Notes: generated by a model from the letters alone, not told the origin. 64,000 bases of DNA from Halocaridina rubra (GCA_037179515.1 JAXCGZ010020812.1:17501-81500); one strand, 5' to 3'. Shown: positions 25,992 to 37,205, counted from the stretch's first letter. Numbers and translations: made by a program.

Positions 25992-26672
25992 CTACAATTT
26001 ATCATCTATGATTAAGCGTGCCCACAATTCTTCAACCCTTTGGGCAGCTTGACAGTCAGATCTTTCATAATTTGATGATTCCTCTTTGTATACTTCTGAC
26101 AAAAGATATTCCCATGAGAGCTTTTCAGACCAAGCTCTCAGAATAAGAATTTTTCCTTTTCTTAGTAAGGGTGATATTAGACCTAAGGGGTCCAAAAATA
26201 TACCTACCAGTGACAGGAGTTTAAGTTTGGTCAACACATCTTCTCTAGCCTTCAGACTTTTCAAAGACAACTTGTCTGTATTAACATTCCAGATTAAACT
26301 AAAGATTGTTTCTTTAGGAGATCTAGATTTTTCAGAAAGGCGCTGATTCAGTACCCTTTGAAGTCTTGCATTGTTGGAATTCAATGCTTGTAGTGATATT
26401 TTGGGCTTTTCCCACTCTACATCTGCAGTATTGCATATATCAAACTGTTTCTCTTCACTGGTACAAGCATCCAACAAATTACCCACATGAACATTCTCCA
26501 ATATATCCTCCAACTGTTCTATTAGAGACTCCATTTGTCCAAAGGCACTCTGAAAATTGTGTAGGAGAGGAGTGTGGATAGGCTTCAAGGGAAAAGAATC
26601 TGTAAACCTTCTAAGTGTAGTTTTATCTTCGCAATGCACTTCTTGTTTACTCCAATACTCTCTGGCTCCCAC
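25992..26672 (-). pseudogene. BEL/Pao pol remnant (RT to RNase H connection)
   Basis: 226 codons. The C-terminal half has the typical BEL order: a segment like TDKLSLKSL, then LLSLVGIFLDPLGLISPL, then WSEKLSWEYLL. The catalytic YVDD region of RT is not present upstream, where about 60 unrelated-looking codons join the minisatellite. A deletion removed the RT core; the integrase is also absent between here and the LTR. Confidence 0.8.
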
Positions 26673-26880
26673 AACTTATAAACAGGCTCTATGGCCTCTT
26701 CAATCAACAACTTATTATCAGGCTCTATCGCCTCTTCAGTCAAACAACTTATTATCAGGTTCTATCGCCTCTTCAATCAACAACTTATTATCAGGCTCTA
26801 TCGCCTCTTCAGTCAACAACTTATTAACAGGCTCTATGGCCTCTTAACTCAACAACTTATAAACTGTCTTTATGGCCTCA
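26668..26880. repeat. About 37-bp minisatellite inside the LTR element, 6 units
   Basis: Units of the form aacaacttattatcaggctc + tatcgcctcttcagtc vary slightly. Read on -, a unit encodes EEAIEPDNKLL, close to the EAIKTVYKLL at the protease-frame end, so the array arose by expansion of coding sequence. Unit length is not a multiple of three, which breaks the frame. Confidence 0.9.
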
Positions 26881-27467
26881 TCAATCATCTCTTGTGTTGT
26901 GGTAGGCAATAACTGTGTTCCTACTTGCATAACAAGTTGGTTTTGTACACTACTGGATCCATGTTGAGTATCACGAGGAATATGGTCATACAACATGACA
27001 CCACCTGGTGTTTTCATCAAAGTATAGACATCCCACTTGTTAATACCACTAACAAACTGACTAAAATGTAATACACCAATAACAATGCAAATATTATCAA
27101 GTACATCACTATCAATATCTTCATCGGCCAACTTGTGACCATTAGACTTTAACACATTTGCAGCCTTTGCTAGTCCTGGAGTGTGGATGCTAATTACCAT
27201 GTCATCAACTACGAGTAATTTAACTCTGGCTCTTCTTTTCCCCAATCTGATAACTACATTTAAAACAGGAAATCTTCCTTTCTTTGTCTCAGAACGAAAT
27301 GCATCAATACCAAGAGACATTTCATCTACTGGGCTTAATTTAAGCCTTTCAGCTAATTCCCTAGTTATAAAGGAACACTGGGAACCTGTATCAAAGAATA
27401 ACCTAGTATTTACCCAAAGATTTCCCTTTGAGCTGCTTATTTTCCACTTGCAGTAGGCAGAGCACAT
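26844..27467 (-). pseudogene. BEL/Pao protease region
   Basis: 207 codons, overlapping the end of gag by about 30 bases in another frame. Carries the aspartic protease motif as FFDTGSQCSFI with the LAERLKL helix after it, typical of BEL/Pao polyproteins. Further on comes the IGVLHFSQFV segment, where related elements have IGxDxFWxxV. The frame ends at the minisatellite where pol should continue. Confidence 0.75.
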
Positions 27468-28855
27468 GAAGGTAAACTAGGCTTCACCATTTGCCTTTGT
27501 ACTGCCTTCATAGTCATCACACCAACATGTTTCTTGCCCTTTTCTGAGTCAGAATGTTCTTGCTCATTGCTTGACTCATCTAAATTTGAACCATTTCCTG
27601 ACTGTTCATTCAGAAATGTAGGTTCTTCAAACCTTCTACGAAATTTGGACTCTTGTTTGTAACACAATGTTGCATGATGACCATTTTTCTTACACTTATC
27701 ACAGTTTAACTGATTGTAACATATATTTGCATAATTCCCTGACTTAGTACATCTCAGACATTTGTTACTATCTCTCAATTTGTCTCTGCATTCATTTATG
27801 CTAACTACTTTATTACAATGTTCAGACTTATGACCTTGCCAACCACAGAATACACATTCTGTTTTACTATTTACTACCTTTGCAGTAGCACCATAACTAC
27901 CCACATTCTTTTTATAGGACTGGGTCTCATCTCTCTGGGAGGTTTGGGTCTTTCCCTTTGTGTTATCTTTAGTGAAGTTGCCTTGTATATAATATACATA
28001 TTTTCCCAATTCCTTCAAGAGGGTTTCATATGCAGGATATTTTGTGTCTATTTTCATGCTAATCCAGTTCTCAACATCTTCTGGCAATTTCATCATCACG
28101 AGTTCTGAAAACACCCAATCAGTGTTCTCCATGTCTTTATAATTTTTCAGACTTCGAGTAATGGCTTCTACTTCCTGCTTGAACTTAAAAAGTGATGAAT
28201 AATTAGAAGAGGGAGTTGGTATTTTTACCAATTTCCTCATTAAATTTCGTACAATTCTGTCCTTGCTGGCATAAACAGCTTGTAGCTGTTGAATGCATTC
28301 ATCATAACTCTCACTAGCAACAGGATATCCCTTTATGGTGTCTTTTGCATCTCCTTTAAGGGCATTTCTTAAGATGGTAAACTTTGTCATAGTTGCCATA
28401 GAAGTACTATGTACTAAACTATCAAACGTATCCCAAAACTCGTTCCACTCATCATAGTTTCCAGAGAACTGTGGTATTTTTACTTCAGGAAATTTAGGTG
28501 TGGGTTGCCCACTGGGGAGGCTTGAACTCTCGGAACTAGGAGCTCTAGTACTCTTCATAGTACCTAACTTACGAATCCATTCTAGGACAGCTAAGCTAAT
28601 ATTATTTACTGTTTCAGCTAGATTGTTATGTTCTGTATCCTCCTCTTCGGAATCCCTTTTAAAGGGCTTATACTCGATATATTCTTCATATTTCCTATCA
28701 TATCTTCCAAATTTTTCTGTTAGCATATGATGACATCTTTCTAAATAATTAACAACAAGTGTCTCATCATCTTTGGCAAGTTCTGTTTGACACTGAACAC
28801 AATCACGTTGAACCAATTCCCGAAGGCGTTTTAATGCCTCAGGTTTAACCGACAT
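27437..28855 (-). CDS. BEL/Pao gag-like polyprotein region
   Basis: An open frame of 473 codons from the ATG at 28855. Residues about 1-130 are charged and helical. A region matching the DUF1759 gag domain follows (PQFSGNYDEWNEFWDTFDS, FTILRNALKGDAKDTIKGY, IQQLQAVYASKDRIV). A cluster of CCHC-type knuckles comes near the C terminus (CVFCGWQGHKSEHC, CLRCTKSGNYANIC, CDKCKKNGHHATLC). In the family, gag forms the particle and binds RNA. The frame stops just where the protease frame overlaps, so a frameshift separates the two. Confidence 0.85.
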   Translation of the reverse strand: MSVKPEALKRLRELVQRDCVQCQTELAKDDETLVVNYLERCHHMLTEKFGRYDRKYEEYIEYKPFKRDSEEEDTEHNNLAETVNNISLAVLEWIRKLGTMKSTRAPSSESSSLPSGQPTPKFPEVKIPQFSGNYDEWNEFWDTFDSLVHSTSMATMTKFTILRNALKGDAKDTIKGYPVASESYDECIQQLQAVYASKDRIVRNLMRKLVKIPTPSSNYSSLFKFKQEVEAITRSLKNYKDMENTDWVFSELVMMKLPEDVENWISMKIDTKYPAYETLLKELGKYVYYIQGNFTKDNTKGKTQTSQRDETQSYKKNVGSYGATAKVVNSKTECVFCGWQGHKSEHCNKVVSINECRDKLRDSNKCLRCTKSGNYANICYNQLNCDKCKKNGHHATLCYKQESKFRRRFEEPTFLNEQSGNGSNLDESSNEQEHSDSEKGKKHVGVMTMKAVQRQMVKPSLPSCALPTASGK

Positions 28856-29212
28856 ATTGAGAAAACAAATAGAACATAAAACAACAAACAAATAGTTGAT
28901 GCAATTTTATGATCAAAGAATCCAAGATCTTCTTTATGCATCCACAAGGCAACAAACATTCACTCTGTAAAGAGTATCAGAGGACAATCTTCCAAATCTC
29001 AAGATAATACCATACAGTTATTTAATTCTTATTTATTTCAATAACCACTTAAATTTCAAAGTTATATTCACAATATTCATGCAAAGACAGGCAATGCTCC
29101 TCCCTTTTTTCGCTGAAATGTGGACGATTTTAACCGTAGAGTTTTACGCTAACTTCTTACAAGGTGGGAACTTATCTAAAATGTACACTATTCACCATTA
29201 CCACACCAATTC

Positions 29213-29232
29213 TCATCTGGTTCGAAGGACCA
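29213..29232 (-). other. Candidate primer-binding site
   Basis: Read on -: TGGTCCTTCGAACCAGATGA, starting 19 bases inside the 5' LTR. It begins with the TGG that pairs with a tRNA CCA end and includes a T-arm-like TTCGAACC. This form is common in insect LTR elements. The tRNA is not identified. Confidence 0.6.
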
Positions 29233-29251
29233 AAAGCTGTGGATGATTTTC

Positions 29252-29906
29252 TGTGTGTTATTACCCTTCGATCTTATAACCCCCTAAATTCGGAAATCCT
29301 GACACGGCTTCATTAGAGGCCTACCACGATCTCAAATTTAAATCCTCTACCAATAAAATATACTTAATATTACATGCATAGACATACATGCAAATATTTT
29401 ATAAGAAGGTTTATGAACTGCTGATATGTGAATATTTAAATAAACTCTCCTCACCTTAAATTAAAACTTCCTCATACAGAATAATAAATTTTCTGACATA
29501 CATTCTACCTACGAGTGTTCTATTAAATGAGCTCATTCTGTCCCTCACACGTAGTTATAAATATTGTTAGAAATATAATAACTCTGTACTCATCTGTCCG
29601 GATAACCCTGATTTCGTCAGCAATCACGGGACTCCGAATCAAAAACGTATCTTCTGATCCACGGATCTCTATCACGTTCTTCTACTTGAGTGTCTCATAA
29701 TACCCCACGAGAACAACAAAAAATAAACTTATAAGTACTGTCAATAAACACAGTAAAAATGAGTGCCTCGTACCATCTCACGACAGCAACTAACTTTTGG
29801 TAAGAAAGTCTTACAAAACTCCTCTCGTTTGTTAGGGCCCTTGGTTACAACGCTTCTTTGTTTAAAACAGGCGAGGCAATAAGCGTTATCAAGGAGGTGA
29901 AGGGTT
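29252..29906 (-). repeat. 5' LTR of the BEL/Pao-like element
   Basis: Direct repeat of 25046-25700. Being upstream of gag on the - strand, it is the promoter-bearing copy. Confidence 0.93.
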
Positions 29907-29911
29907 CATTC

Positions 29912-30647
29912 ACTACTCTCTTCTGAGAGAGACGAGATTGCAGCTTGGAATGTCCAAATTAAGGAAAATATTGAACAGTTTAGAAAAGAGTTCCAGGAGT
30001 TGAATATGGAAAATGATGCCATGAAAACTTCCTTTGCTGAGGCAATAAAGGGGAATGTGGCAGTAAAAGAGGCTGTAAAGGTGGTGGCACTGGAAAACAT
30101 ACAAACAGTTGACTATAAAGAGACAGTAATCGAAAAAATGAAAAACGTTGTGATCTAAAGGGCAAATCCAATGCTTAAACAGGCCCTTGATAAAGAAAAG
30201 ACAGTGGTAATCTCAGGCATAAGTGAATCCCAGGAGCCAACATGGCAGGGGAGACTTGAAGAAAATAAAGCTAGGGTTGTAGACCTGATAAGAAAGCTTG
30301 GAATAGTTTGTGGTCCTGAGGATATTGTAAACATTCAGCAACTAGGCAAATATTCGAGGGAAGGAAAGCCGAGACCAACAAAAGCAACCTTTGAGAGAGG
30401 GGAAACATGTAGGGATATATTGTTGAGAGAAAGTCTAAAAGACCTTCTAGAATTCAAAGAAGTGTTTATTAGACTATACAGAACACAGGAAGAGATGGGA
30501 AAGATAAAAAACTTGTTGCAAGAGACAAGAAGGTTTAATGAGGAAAGAAATGAAGAAGAGAAGAAAAATTTTCATTGCAGAGTTCTTCCAGACAAAGGGG
30601 AGATAAAGAAGATAATGACAGAAGATCAGGGGATGGGGCATCATTAA
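29912..30647 (+). pseudogene. LINE ORF1-like coiled-coil protein
   Basis: The first part (about 29930-30158) reads AWNVQIKENIEQFRKEFQEL and onward with heptad-like spacing, to a TAA at 30157-30159. The second frame 30171-30647 (158 codons) continues in the same style and has a KTVVISGISES segment and a basic middle, as in ORF1 RNA-binding chaperone proteins of CR1/Jockey LINEs. Broken by the stop and a shift. Confidence 0.6.
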
Positions 30648-31167
30648 GATTGTTATACACAAATGCTGATGGATTAGCTGGTAAGGCAGTAGAATTAAAA
30701 GATAGGATTCACAACAGTAAGGCAGATATAGTAGCAATTACAGAGACTAAGTTGAGTGAGGACACAAACAGTGTCACAGTTTTTTCTAAGGGCTTCAGAA
30801 TATTAAGGGTTGAAGATCTGAGAGGACTGGTGGAGGGATAGCACTGCTCATAAGTGAAATGATTCAAGCTGAAGAAATAAACTTGGCTATAGGAAGTGAG
30901 TTCAAGGAATTTCTTGTTGCTTGCATAAATACTGGGTCAGAGAGCATTATAATAACTGTTGTATATAATCCACCAAGGAACCAGAATAGGCTAGAAGTTT
31001 ATAATGAAAGTCATATAAGTACTATTGAAGTCATAAGCTCAGTTGTTAACATGGCACGGGAGAGAAAATGTAAGATTTTGATTATGGGAGATATAAATCA
31101 TAAAGAGATAGATTGGATAAATCTTGACCCACACAGTGTGAGGACTCATTCGGGGCAAGATTCCTAG
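30640..31167 (+). pseudogene. LINE endonuclease domain, frameshifted
   Basis: Contains YTNADGLAGK, DIVAITETKLS, VYNPPRNQN and ILIMGDINHKEIDW: the N, E, Y and D motifs of the apurinic/apyrimidinic-like endonuclease of LINEs. The frame breaks near 30840 and after 31165, so this copy cannot make the enzyme. Confidence 0.85.
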
Positions 31168-31586
31168 ATTGCGTACAATGGAATTTCCTACACCAACATT
31201 AAATGGAACCAACGATGGCCAGGGGTGGGGATGAGCCATCACCACTTGATCTAGTATTCACAGATAATGTGTTGGATATTGAAAAAATTGAGTATTAACC
31301 ACCAATTGGAGAGAGTGACCACTGTGTGTTGTTGATGGAGTATATCATTGAAGATATTCTGCCTGAGAGTAGAGGCACTAAGGACATGAGGAGGAACTAT
31401 CCGAAAGGAGATTACATCAAAATGAATGAGCTTTTTGCAGTTAGTGACTGGAGAACCTAATTTTACAACAAATCTGTGTATTTACAGTAGAAAATACCCC
31501 ACCCCCTCAGATTGCAGAGATAGAAGCTCAATGGGCCGGTATTAGAGAACATTAACCTTACAGCCACAGAGGTATGCAAAGCGCTG

Positions 31587-33056
31587 ATGGATTTAGCTCT
31601 TCATAAAGCTACAGATCCTGATGACATATCCCCTCATGTACTTAAAAAATGCGCAAACTCAATATCAGTGGCACTAAGTATCATATTTAAAAAGTCACTG
31701 GAGTCAGGGGAGATTCCAAGCTGCTGGAAACAAGCAAACGTGATACCTATCTTCAAAAAGGGAAGGAGGGACACGGCTCTGAACTATAGACCAGTTTCCT
31801 TGACCAACATAGTTAGCAAAGTTATGGAGAAACTACTAAGGAAACATATCTCTCTTCACTTGGAATCCTTCAACTTTTTGTCAGTGAGGCAACATGGCTC
31901 CAGAGAAGGTAGATCAACAGTAACAAACTTATTAGAATATTATGATGAGGTAAGCCAAATCTTACAGGAAAGAGAGGGCTGGGCAGATTGCATATTCCTA
32001 GACTTCCAGAAAGCGTTTTACACTGTTCCACCTGGGAGACTTATTAGGAAGCTACAAGCAATGGCTAGAATAGGTGGAAATGTCTTGGAATGGATAAAAA
32101 CTTACTTAAAAGGAAGGGAACAGAGGGTTAGAGTAAGACACTCAGTATCTGAATGGAGAAGATTTAGTAGTGGAGTTCCACAGGGTTCAGTTTTAGGGCC
32201 ACTTTTGTTCCTTGTATATGTAAATGACCTACCAGAGTCTGTAAATTCATTCATGAATATGTTTGCAGATGATGCAAAGATTGTGAAGAAAGTAAGAAAC
32301 GAGAACAATGGTAGAGAACTTCAGGAAGATCTAAATAATCTGCATGAGTGGTCAGAAAAATGGCTAATGAAATTCAATTCTTCAAAATGTAAGGTAATGA
32401 GAATGGGTACAAGTGCAAGAAGGCCCAAACTTGACTACTTGGTGGCTGGAGTACAACTTCAAGAGACAGAAATTGAGAGAGATCTAGGAGTAAACATACT
32501 GGCAGATTTGTCTCCAGAAATACATATAAATGGCATAGTAAGGGCAGCATATGCATTTTTATCAAATGTAAGGGTAGCCTTCAGGCACATGGACAAGGAA
32601 ATGTTCAGAAATATTTATGTAACCTATGTGAGGCCCAAACTCGAATATGCAGCCCTCTTTTGGAATTCACACTTGAAAAAGCACATAGCTAAGCTTGAAA
32701 AAGTTCAAAGACATGCCACGAAACTGGTGCCAGAAATACGCAATCGCAGTTATGATGAGAGGCTGAGGGAATTAGACTTACCATCACTCGAAGTTAGAAG
32801 ATTGAAGGAGGATATGGTGGCAGTCTTTAAATTCCTTCATGGTTATGATAGAGTAGATAGGGATCGATATTTTGATTTGGCAGGCTCTAGAACTAGAGGT
32901 CATAGTTTGAAGATTCGTAAGAAAACTTCTTTGCAGGATGTAAGGAAATACTTTTTTAGTGTAAGAGTAGTTGATAATTGGAATTGGCTAAGCGAGGAGG
33001 TAGTTAATGCTATCTCAATCCATAGTTTTAAGGACAGGTATGATAAGTATCACTAA
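31587..33056 (+). CDS. LINE reverse transcriptase ORF
   Basis: 489 open codons. Motifs in order: HKATDPDDISPHVLKKCA, NYRPVSLTNIVSKVMEKLL, motif A FLDFQKAFYTVPP, motif B GVPQGSVLGPLLF, motif C MFADDAK, then FNSSKCKVMRMG, ERDLGV and the C-terminal WNWLSEEVVNA. The FADD box, the thumb and the C-terminal segment place it in the CR1/L2 group of LINEs. In such elements this domain copies the RNA at the nicked target. The frame is intact from the A-site loop to the stop but detached from its endonuclease. Confidence 0.93.
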   Translation: MDLALHKATDPDDISPHVLKKCANSISVALSIIFKKSLESGEIPSCWKQANVIPIFKKGRRDTALNYRPVSLTNIVSKVMEKLLRKHISLHLESFNFLSVRQHGSREGRSTVTNLLEYYDEVSQILQEREGWADCIFLDFQKAFYTVPPGRLIRKLQAMARIGGNVLEWIKTYLKGREQRVRVRHSVSEWRRFSSGVPQGSVLGPLLFLVYVNDLPESVNSFMNMFADDAKIVKKVRNENNGRELQEDLNNLHEWSEKWLMKFNSSKCKVMRMGTSARRPKLDYLVAGVQLQETEIERDLGVNILADLSPEIHINGIVRAAYAFLSNVRVAFRHMDKEMFRNIYVTYVRPKLEYAALFWNSHLKKHIAKLEKVQRHATKLVPEIRNRSYDERLRELDLPSLEVRRLKEDMVAVFKFLHGYDRVDRDRYFDLAGSRTRGHSLKIRKKTSLQDVRKYFFSVRVVDNWNWLSEEVVNAISIHSFKDRYDKYH

Positions 33057-33162
33057 GTATAAAATGGAACCGATGAGGAGACGGGAAGATACGAGCTTTG
33101 GGCTCTTTCCCGTAAACACAATTACGTAATTACTATTAGGTAATTACACACACACAGGGATA

Positions 33163-33440
33163 GGGATCGATATTTTGATATGGCTGACTCTAAAGCTAGA
33201 GGTCATAGTTTGAATCTTCGTAAGAAAACTTCTTTGCAGGATGTAAGGAAATAGTTTTTCAGTGTAAGAGTAGTTGATAACTGTAATTCGGTAAGCGAGG
33301 AGGTAGTTAATGCTATCTCAATCCATAGTTTTAAGGACAGGTATGATAAGTATCACTAAGTATGAAATGGAACCGATCATGAGACGGGAAGATACGAGCT
33401 TTGGGCTCTTTCTCGTAAACGCAATTAGGTAAGTACAATC
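33163..33440 (+). mobile_element. Second LINE 3' end, tandem
   Basis: Repeats 32870-33130 of the preceding LINE (tcgatattttgat, ggtcatagtttga, cttctttgcaggatgtaagg, gaaccgat.atgagacggga) with several substitutions and an in-frame stop (aaatag). Ends in a taggtaagtaca run and then (TA)n. Confidence 0.9.
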
Positions 33441-33454
33441 AGGTAAGTACACAC

Positions 33455-33458
<4 letters not shown>

Positions 33459-33532
<74 letters not shown>
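33459..33532. repeat. (TA)n microsatellite, left of SINE
   Basis: Pure TA between a LINE tail and a SINE. Confidence 0.97.
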
Positions 33533-33534
<2 letters not shown>

Positions 33535-33720
33535 TTCCGGTTTACGTCACGGATTCCCTTATCAACCAAGGGCTAGGACGGTTGCCTTCTTGCGAAGGAC
33601 TTGTTTGGCAAATGTAATCCTACGCTGAGTGCATGCCTTTGCTAACCTCTGACCGTGACGGGGCGCGAACCCTCGACCTGACGCCTCAGAGTCGGAGACG
33701 CTACCGACTGAGCCACGGCG

Positions 33721-33724
<4 letters not shown>
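33533..33724 (-). mobile_element. SINE family 1 inserted inside a (TA)n array
   Basis: A full-length reverse copy (ggttccggtttacgtcacgg .. gagccacggcgacta) with (TA)n directly on both sides. It carries the head type ctcagtcggtagcgtctccg, the same as the copies at 5154 and 51324, which marks the younger subfamily. Confidence 0.92.

Positions 33725-33791
<67 letters not shown>
33725..33791. repeat. (TA)n microsatellite, right of SINE
   Basis: Pure TA, the continuation of the array at 33459-33532. Confidence 0.97.
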
Positions 33792-33796
<5 letters not shown>

Positions 33797-33878
33797 CAAA
33801 TAAGCTCATTATTATATGTGAAAACGTTAATAATTTTTACCCCGACTGGGACTTGTAGTTGGTAGCGCCTTGGCATAG

Positions 33879-34076
<198 letters not shown>

Positions 34077-34078
34077 AG

Positions 34079-34620
34079 TTTTATATATGATAAGAAAGCT
34101 TGGAGTAGTATGTGGTCAATATTTTGTAAACCTTCACCAAATTGGTAAATGCATATGCAAAGAATTACTGTTGAGGACAAGAGATTAGAGGACTGTCAGG
34201 ATTACAGAAAAGTGCTCGATCGACCATAAAGAACACAGAAAGAGATGGAAGAGGTTAATTGCAGTAATGTTAAATAAGGGAAGAAACTAGGAAGACATGG
34301 GTGATAAGCGATATGCTAGGAAATCAGGGGGACATAGCCTCATTAAGGTTGCTGTGCACAAATGCTAGTGGGGTACCTTGTAAGGCAGTAGAATTAGAGG
34401 AGAGAATATATGATATTAAGGTAGATATAATATCAGTTGCAGAGAAAAAATGAGTGAAGAGCAATGTCACAGTTTTCCCTGGGAGTTCCAGAGTAATGAG
34501 GGTTGAAAGCTTGAGAGAGCGGGTGCCTCGATAATGCTACTTATATGTGAAAGGTTCCAGGTTGGAAAAATACATTTTGCTGTAGGAAACGAGTTCAAGG
34601 AACTCTCCATGGGGTCGCTA
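34079..34620 (+). pseudogene. Decayed LINE 5' fragment (ORF1-endonuclease)
   Basis: The text gataagaaagcttggagtag, cacaaatgctagtgg, aaggcagtagaattaga, tgtcacagttttcc and ggttgaaagcttgagag tracks 30285-30900 of the LINE in order, with many gaps. Confidence 0.75.
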
Positions 34621-34837
34621 ATCTTTAAATTATATTGTAAAATTTTTAAAGTTTTTTTCTCTACATTTTTCAACCAAAACATCAAAATTTAAATTCAACG
34701 AATTTAGCGTAAATCCTATAGAAGGTTAGGAATTCTAAGCATTTATTAATATGTTATATAGCTAACCGAAAAAATATCTATCAAAATATATGCACCAAGA
34801 CATATTAGTTACCAAAATATATAGACTGAATTGCATT

Positions 34838-34962
<125 letters not shown>

Positions 34963-35099
34963 TTATTTATAAATACACACACACACACAAACAAATTTAT
35001 TCAAGGTTTCGAATCTGTTTCGATACGGTATCGTAACAATTCATTGTTGAAATTCATTAAAAACACTTTTTGTTTACAACGTTGCAATTAGCTTAAGAG

Positions 35100-35335
35100 G
35101 GGCGACGTTGATATATGACGTCCGCGAGAGTTGGTGAATTAAGACGAATTACGTCAGTGACGTATTCATCTAGGATATTATCTAGATATTAACGAGAATT
35201 TCTAGGGCGTCCAAAATGGCTCCTAGGGTGACATATTGAGCTTGTCTAGCACTTAGCGTCTTTCTTCTGTAGACGGGAGGCAGACCTAGGATCGAGTGCT
35301 TTGAGGGTTATCTTTGGTTCGCTTTACTAATTCCG
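35100..35335 (+). promoter_or_regulatory. Probable promoter and noncoding first exon of the zinc-finger gene
   Basis: A GC-richer island in AT-rich surroundings with CRE-like sites (atgacgtcc at about 35116, attacgtcagtgacgtattc at 35148-35167) and a YY1-like CAAAATGGC at 35212-35220. It ends with a good donor, ttccg|gtgaga, at 35335/35336. A matching acceptor, ttttttcctag, lies at 37389-37399, so a 5' UTR exon 37400-37670 could carry the ATG at 37671. No coding ORF in the island. Inference from motifs only. Confidence 0.4.
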
Positions 35336-36667
35336 GTGAGATTTTAACTTTTTTTTCCAATTCCTTGACTATATATTGATATAATTTTGTCTAATATGAG
35401 CTAGAATAAGTGAAATTGAATGATATATAACTAAATAAAGGTGTTTTCTTTATGTATTCGCTAGTCATAGACGTAGAGTATTTTTGTCATTTTCTGTCTA
35501 GACTCGATAAAGCAAAAGAAATGCAGGTAAAATTTTATTATTTCACCCGTCTCCCTTTGAATGTGAAATATATGTTTTTCTTATGGTGTTTTGATGTTTC
35601 GAACGAATCCAACCTTCAAAATCCTCTGAACCAAACTTTGCATAACCTAACCCGAAAACGAGACATTTACGACCATTTTGGAGGTCATAGTGTTATAATA
35701 TCTTGACCTACTTAATCAGTAGAAATATTCAGGGATGAGACGGGTGTAGTAGTAAAAATAAATCCCAAGTAATGACAATTTTTTCGCGTCGGGGAGGATG
35801 AAAATTTGTTTTTATTTCTTCAAACTCCAATATTGCCACATTGTAATGTATGCCAAACTGCCCTCCGGCAATCAGTAGTTGCAATACCCAATTTCATCAT
35901 AAGCTTTTAAAAATGTAATTTAATGGAAAGTACCAAAAGTATGCAATAAATTTTGAGGTACTTACACTAAAGAGCTGCTTTCGCCCATTAGGGTCCACTG
36001 AAGGCATTGCTAACCCCCAGGCCCTTTCTCAGGACCCCCTTTTTACTGTGTTTACATGTAACAAAGCAAAATTTCTTACATGGCACCTTGCTTTAAAACA
36101 AGATTTTCTGTCTGGTACTATGCTTTAGAAGAAGATATTTTGCTTGGCACCTTGCTCGATATACTTTTCAAGTATTCTGTTGCTCTTATTCTCTATAAGG
36201 AGTGGATATACAAGGTGCAAATAGTGTCATATTTTCATATTTGATTGTGAAAGAAACTCATAAAAGGTATTTATAAAGCAATATATTAGTATCAGAACCG
36301 ACCATGCAAGAAGGCATGGTCCTAACCCTTAGTAGAAAGTGGAATCCATGACATAATACCAGTCATCATTATTCTATATTTACAGTATATATATTGAGGC
36401 TAACTGTATTTTAGAGGTGCAGTCTGGGGTTATTCATCTTCATCAGGTTCGGATCTTTTTATATATCCCCCAGAACCTCATGTCAGGTTAAATAACCTCA
36501 TAAATTATCAGGTTAGATTTGGTTAAGTGCCTTACCTTGTAAACATGAATAATCCTGGAGGGCCATGGGACTACTTTTCTCTACAACAAAATCTCAAGGT
36601 ATAATTGCTTCATTTCTATTTTGGATATTTGTTTTTCTGACTTCTTTGTTTATCTTGTATTTTTTAC

Positions 36668-36812
36668 CACCGTGGTCGAGCCACGATCTGAGGTTAGAAA
36701 GGGCACTCACTCAGGGTAATTGTCACAATTGCCAAAACCAAAGACCTTTGCTAGGAGGCACCGTCCTTGCTCATAGTAGAAAAAAGACTCTGTGACATAA
36801 ATTCGATCTCAC
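36668..36812 (+). mobile_element. SINE family 1, internally deleted
   Basis: Head start accaccgtggtcgagccacg joins directly to the body (atctgaggttagaaagggca, ctcactcagggtaattgtc, aggaggcaccgtcc, gactctgtgacataaa), so most of the tRNA-like head is missing. Confidence 0.8.
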
Positions 36813-37018
36813 ACTGACTCATTTTATCTTGCATTTCAATTGACTTTATAATGTTCATTAGAAATGAAGAATTTTTACCCCTGATTATTGGCAATATGTT
36901 GTTTGCTAATGCTGTTAAGACTACATTAGCAAAAGTTGGATATAGAAATAAATAGGCCCTAGACCAGATTTATTAACTTTATTATCATATATCATATATA
37001 TCTCTATAAGATAGTGTG

Positions 37019-37205
37019 TGCAGTGGCCAGGTCGGTAGTGTGCGCGACTTTGATTTGTTGGGTCGTTGGTTTGGAACCCGCCACAGTCTGAGGTTAAAAA
37101 AGGGCATTTACTTGGGGTAATACACTTGCCAAAACCAAAGTTCTTCAAAAAGAAGGCAACGTCTTAGCCCCTAATAGAAAAGGGAGTCCCAGAAGTAAAA
37201 CCCAA
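37019..37205 (+). mobile_element. tRNA-derived SINE, family 1
   Basis: gcagtggccaggtcggtag, gcgactttgatttgttgg, ggtttggaaccc (B-box), cacagtctgaggtt, gggcatttacttggggtaat, aagtaaaaccca in order. Confidence 0.83.

Larger units (their letters stand above)
25046..29906 (-). mobile_element. BEL/Pao-like LTR retrotransposon, internally deleted
   Basis: Two LTRs of 655 bases flank an internal part of about 3.55 kb. Read on -, the order is LTR, primer-binding-site candidate, gag with zinc knuckles, protease, a minisatellite, then a piece of the RT/RNase H connection. The RT core, most of RNase H and the integrase are missing; BEL elements usually have about 5-6 kb between LTRs. I count about 17 mismatches between the LTRs by eye (roughly 97% identity), so the insertion is fairly young. 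The flanks show no matching target duplication. Confidence 0.9.
29907..33155 (+). mobile_element. CR1/L2-like LINE, near full length
   Basis: Order on +: coiled-coil ORF1 region (29912-30647 with a stop), endonuclease in two broken frames (30640-31167), reverse transcriptase ORF (31587-33056), then a 3' end with taattactattaggtaatta and a CA run. The left edge coincides with the LTR end, so the true 5' end is unknown. A second 3' end follows at once at 33163. Confidence 0.88.

Noticed and set aside
26668..26880. Possible CRISPR-like array (regular 37-bp repeats)
   Set aside because: There are no unique spacers; the units are contiguous, encode part of a retroelement protein, and the genome is animal.
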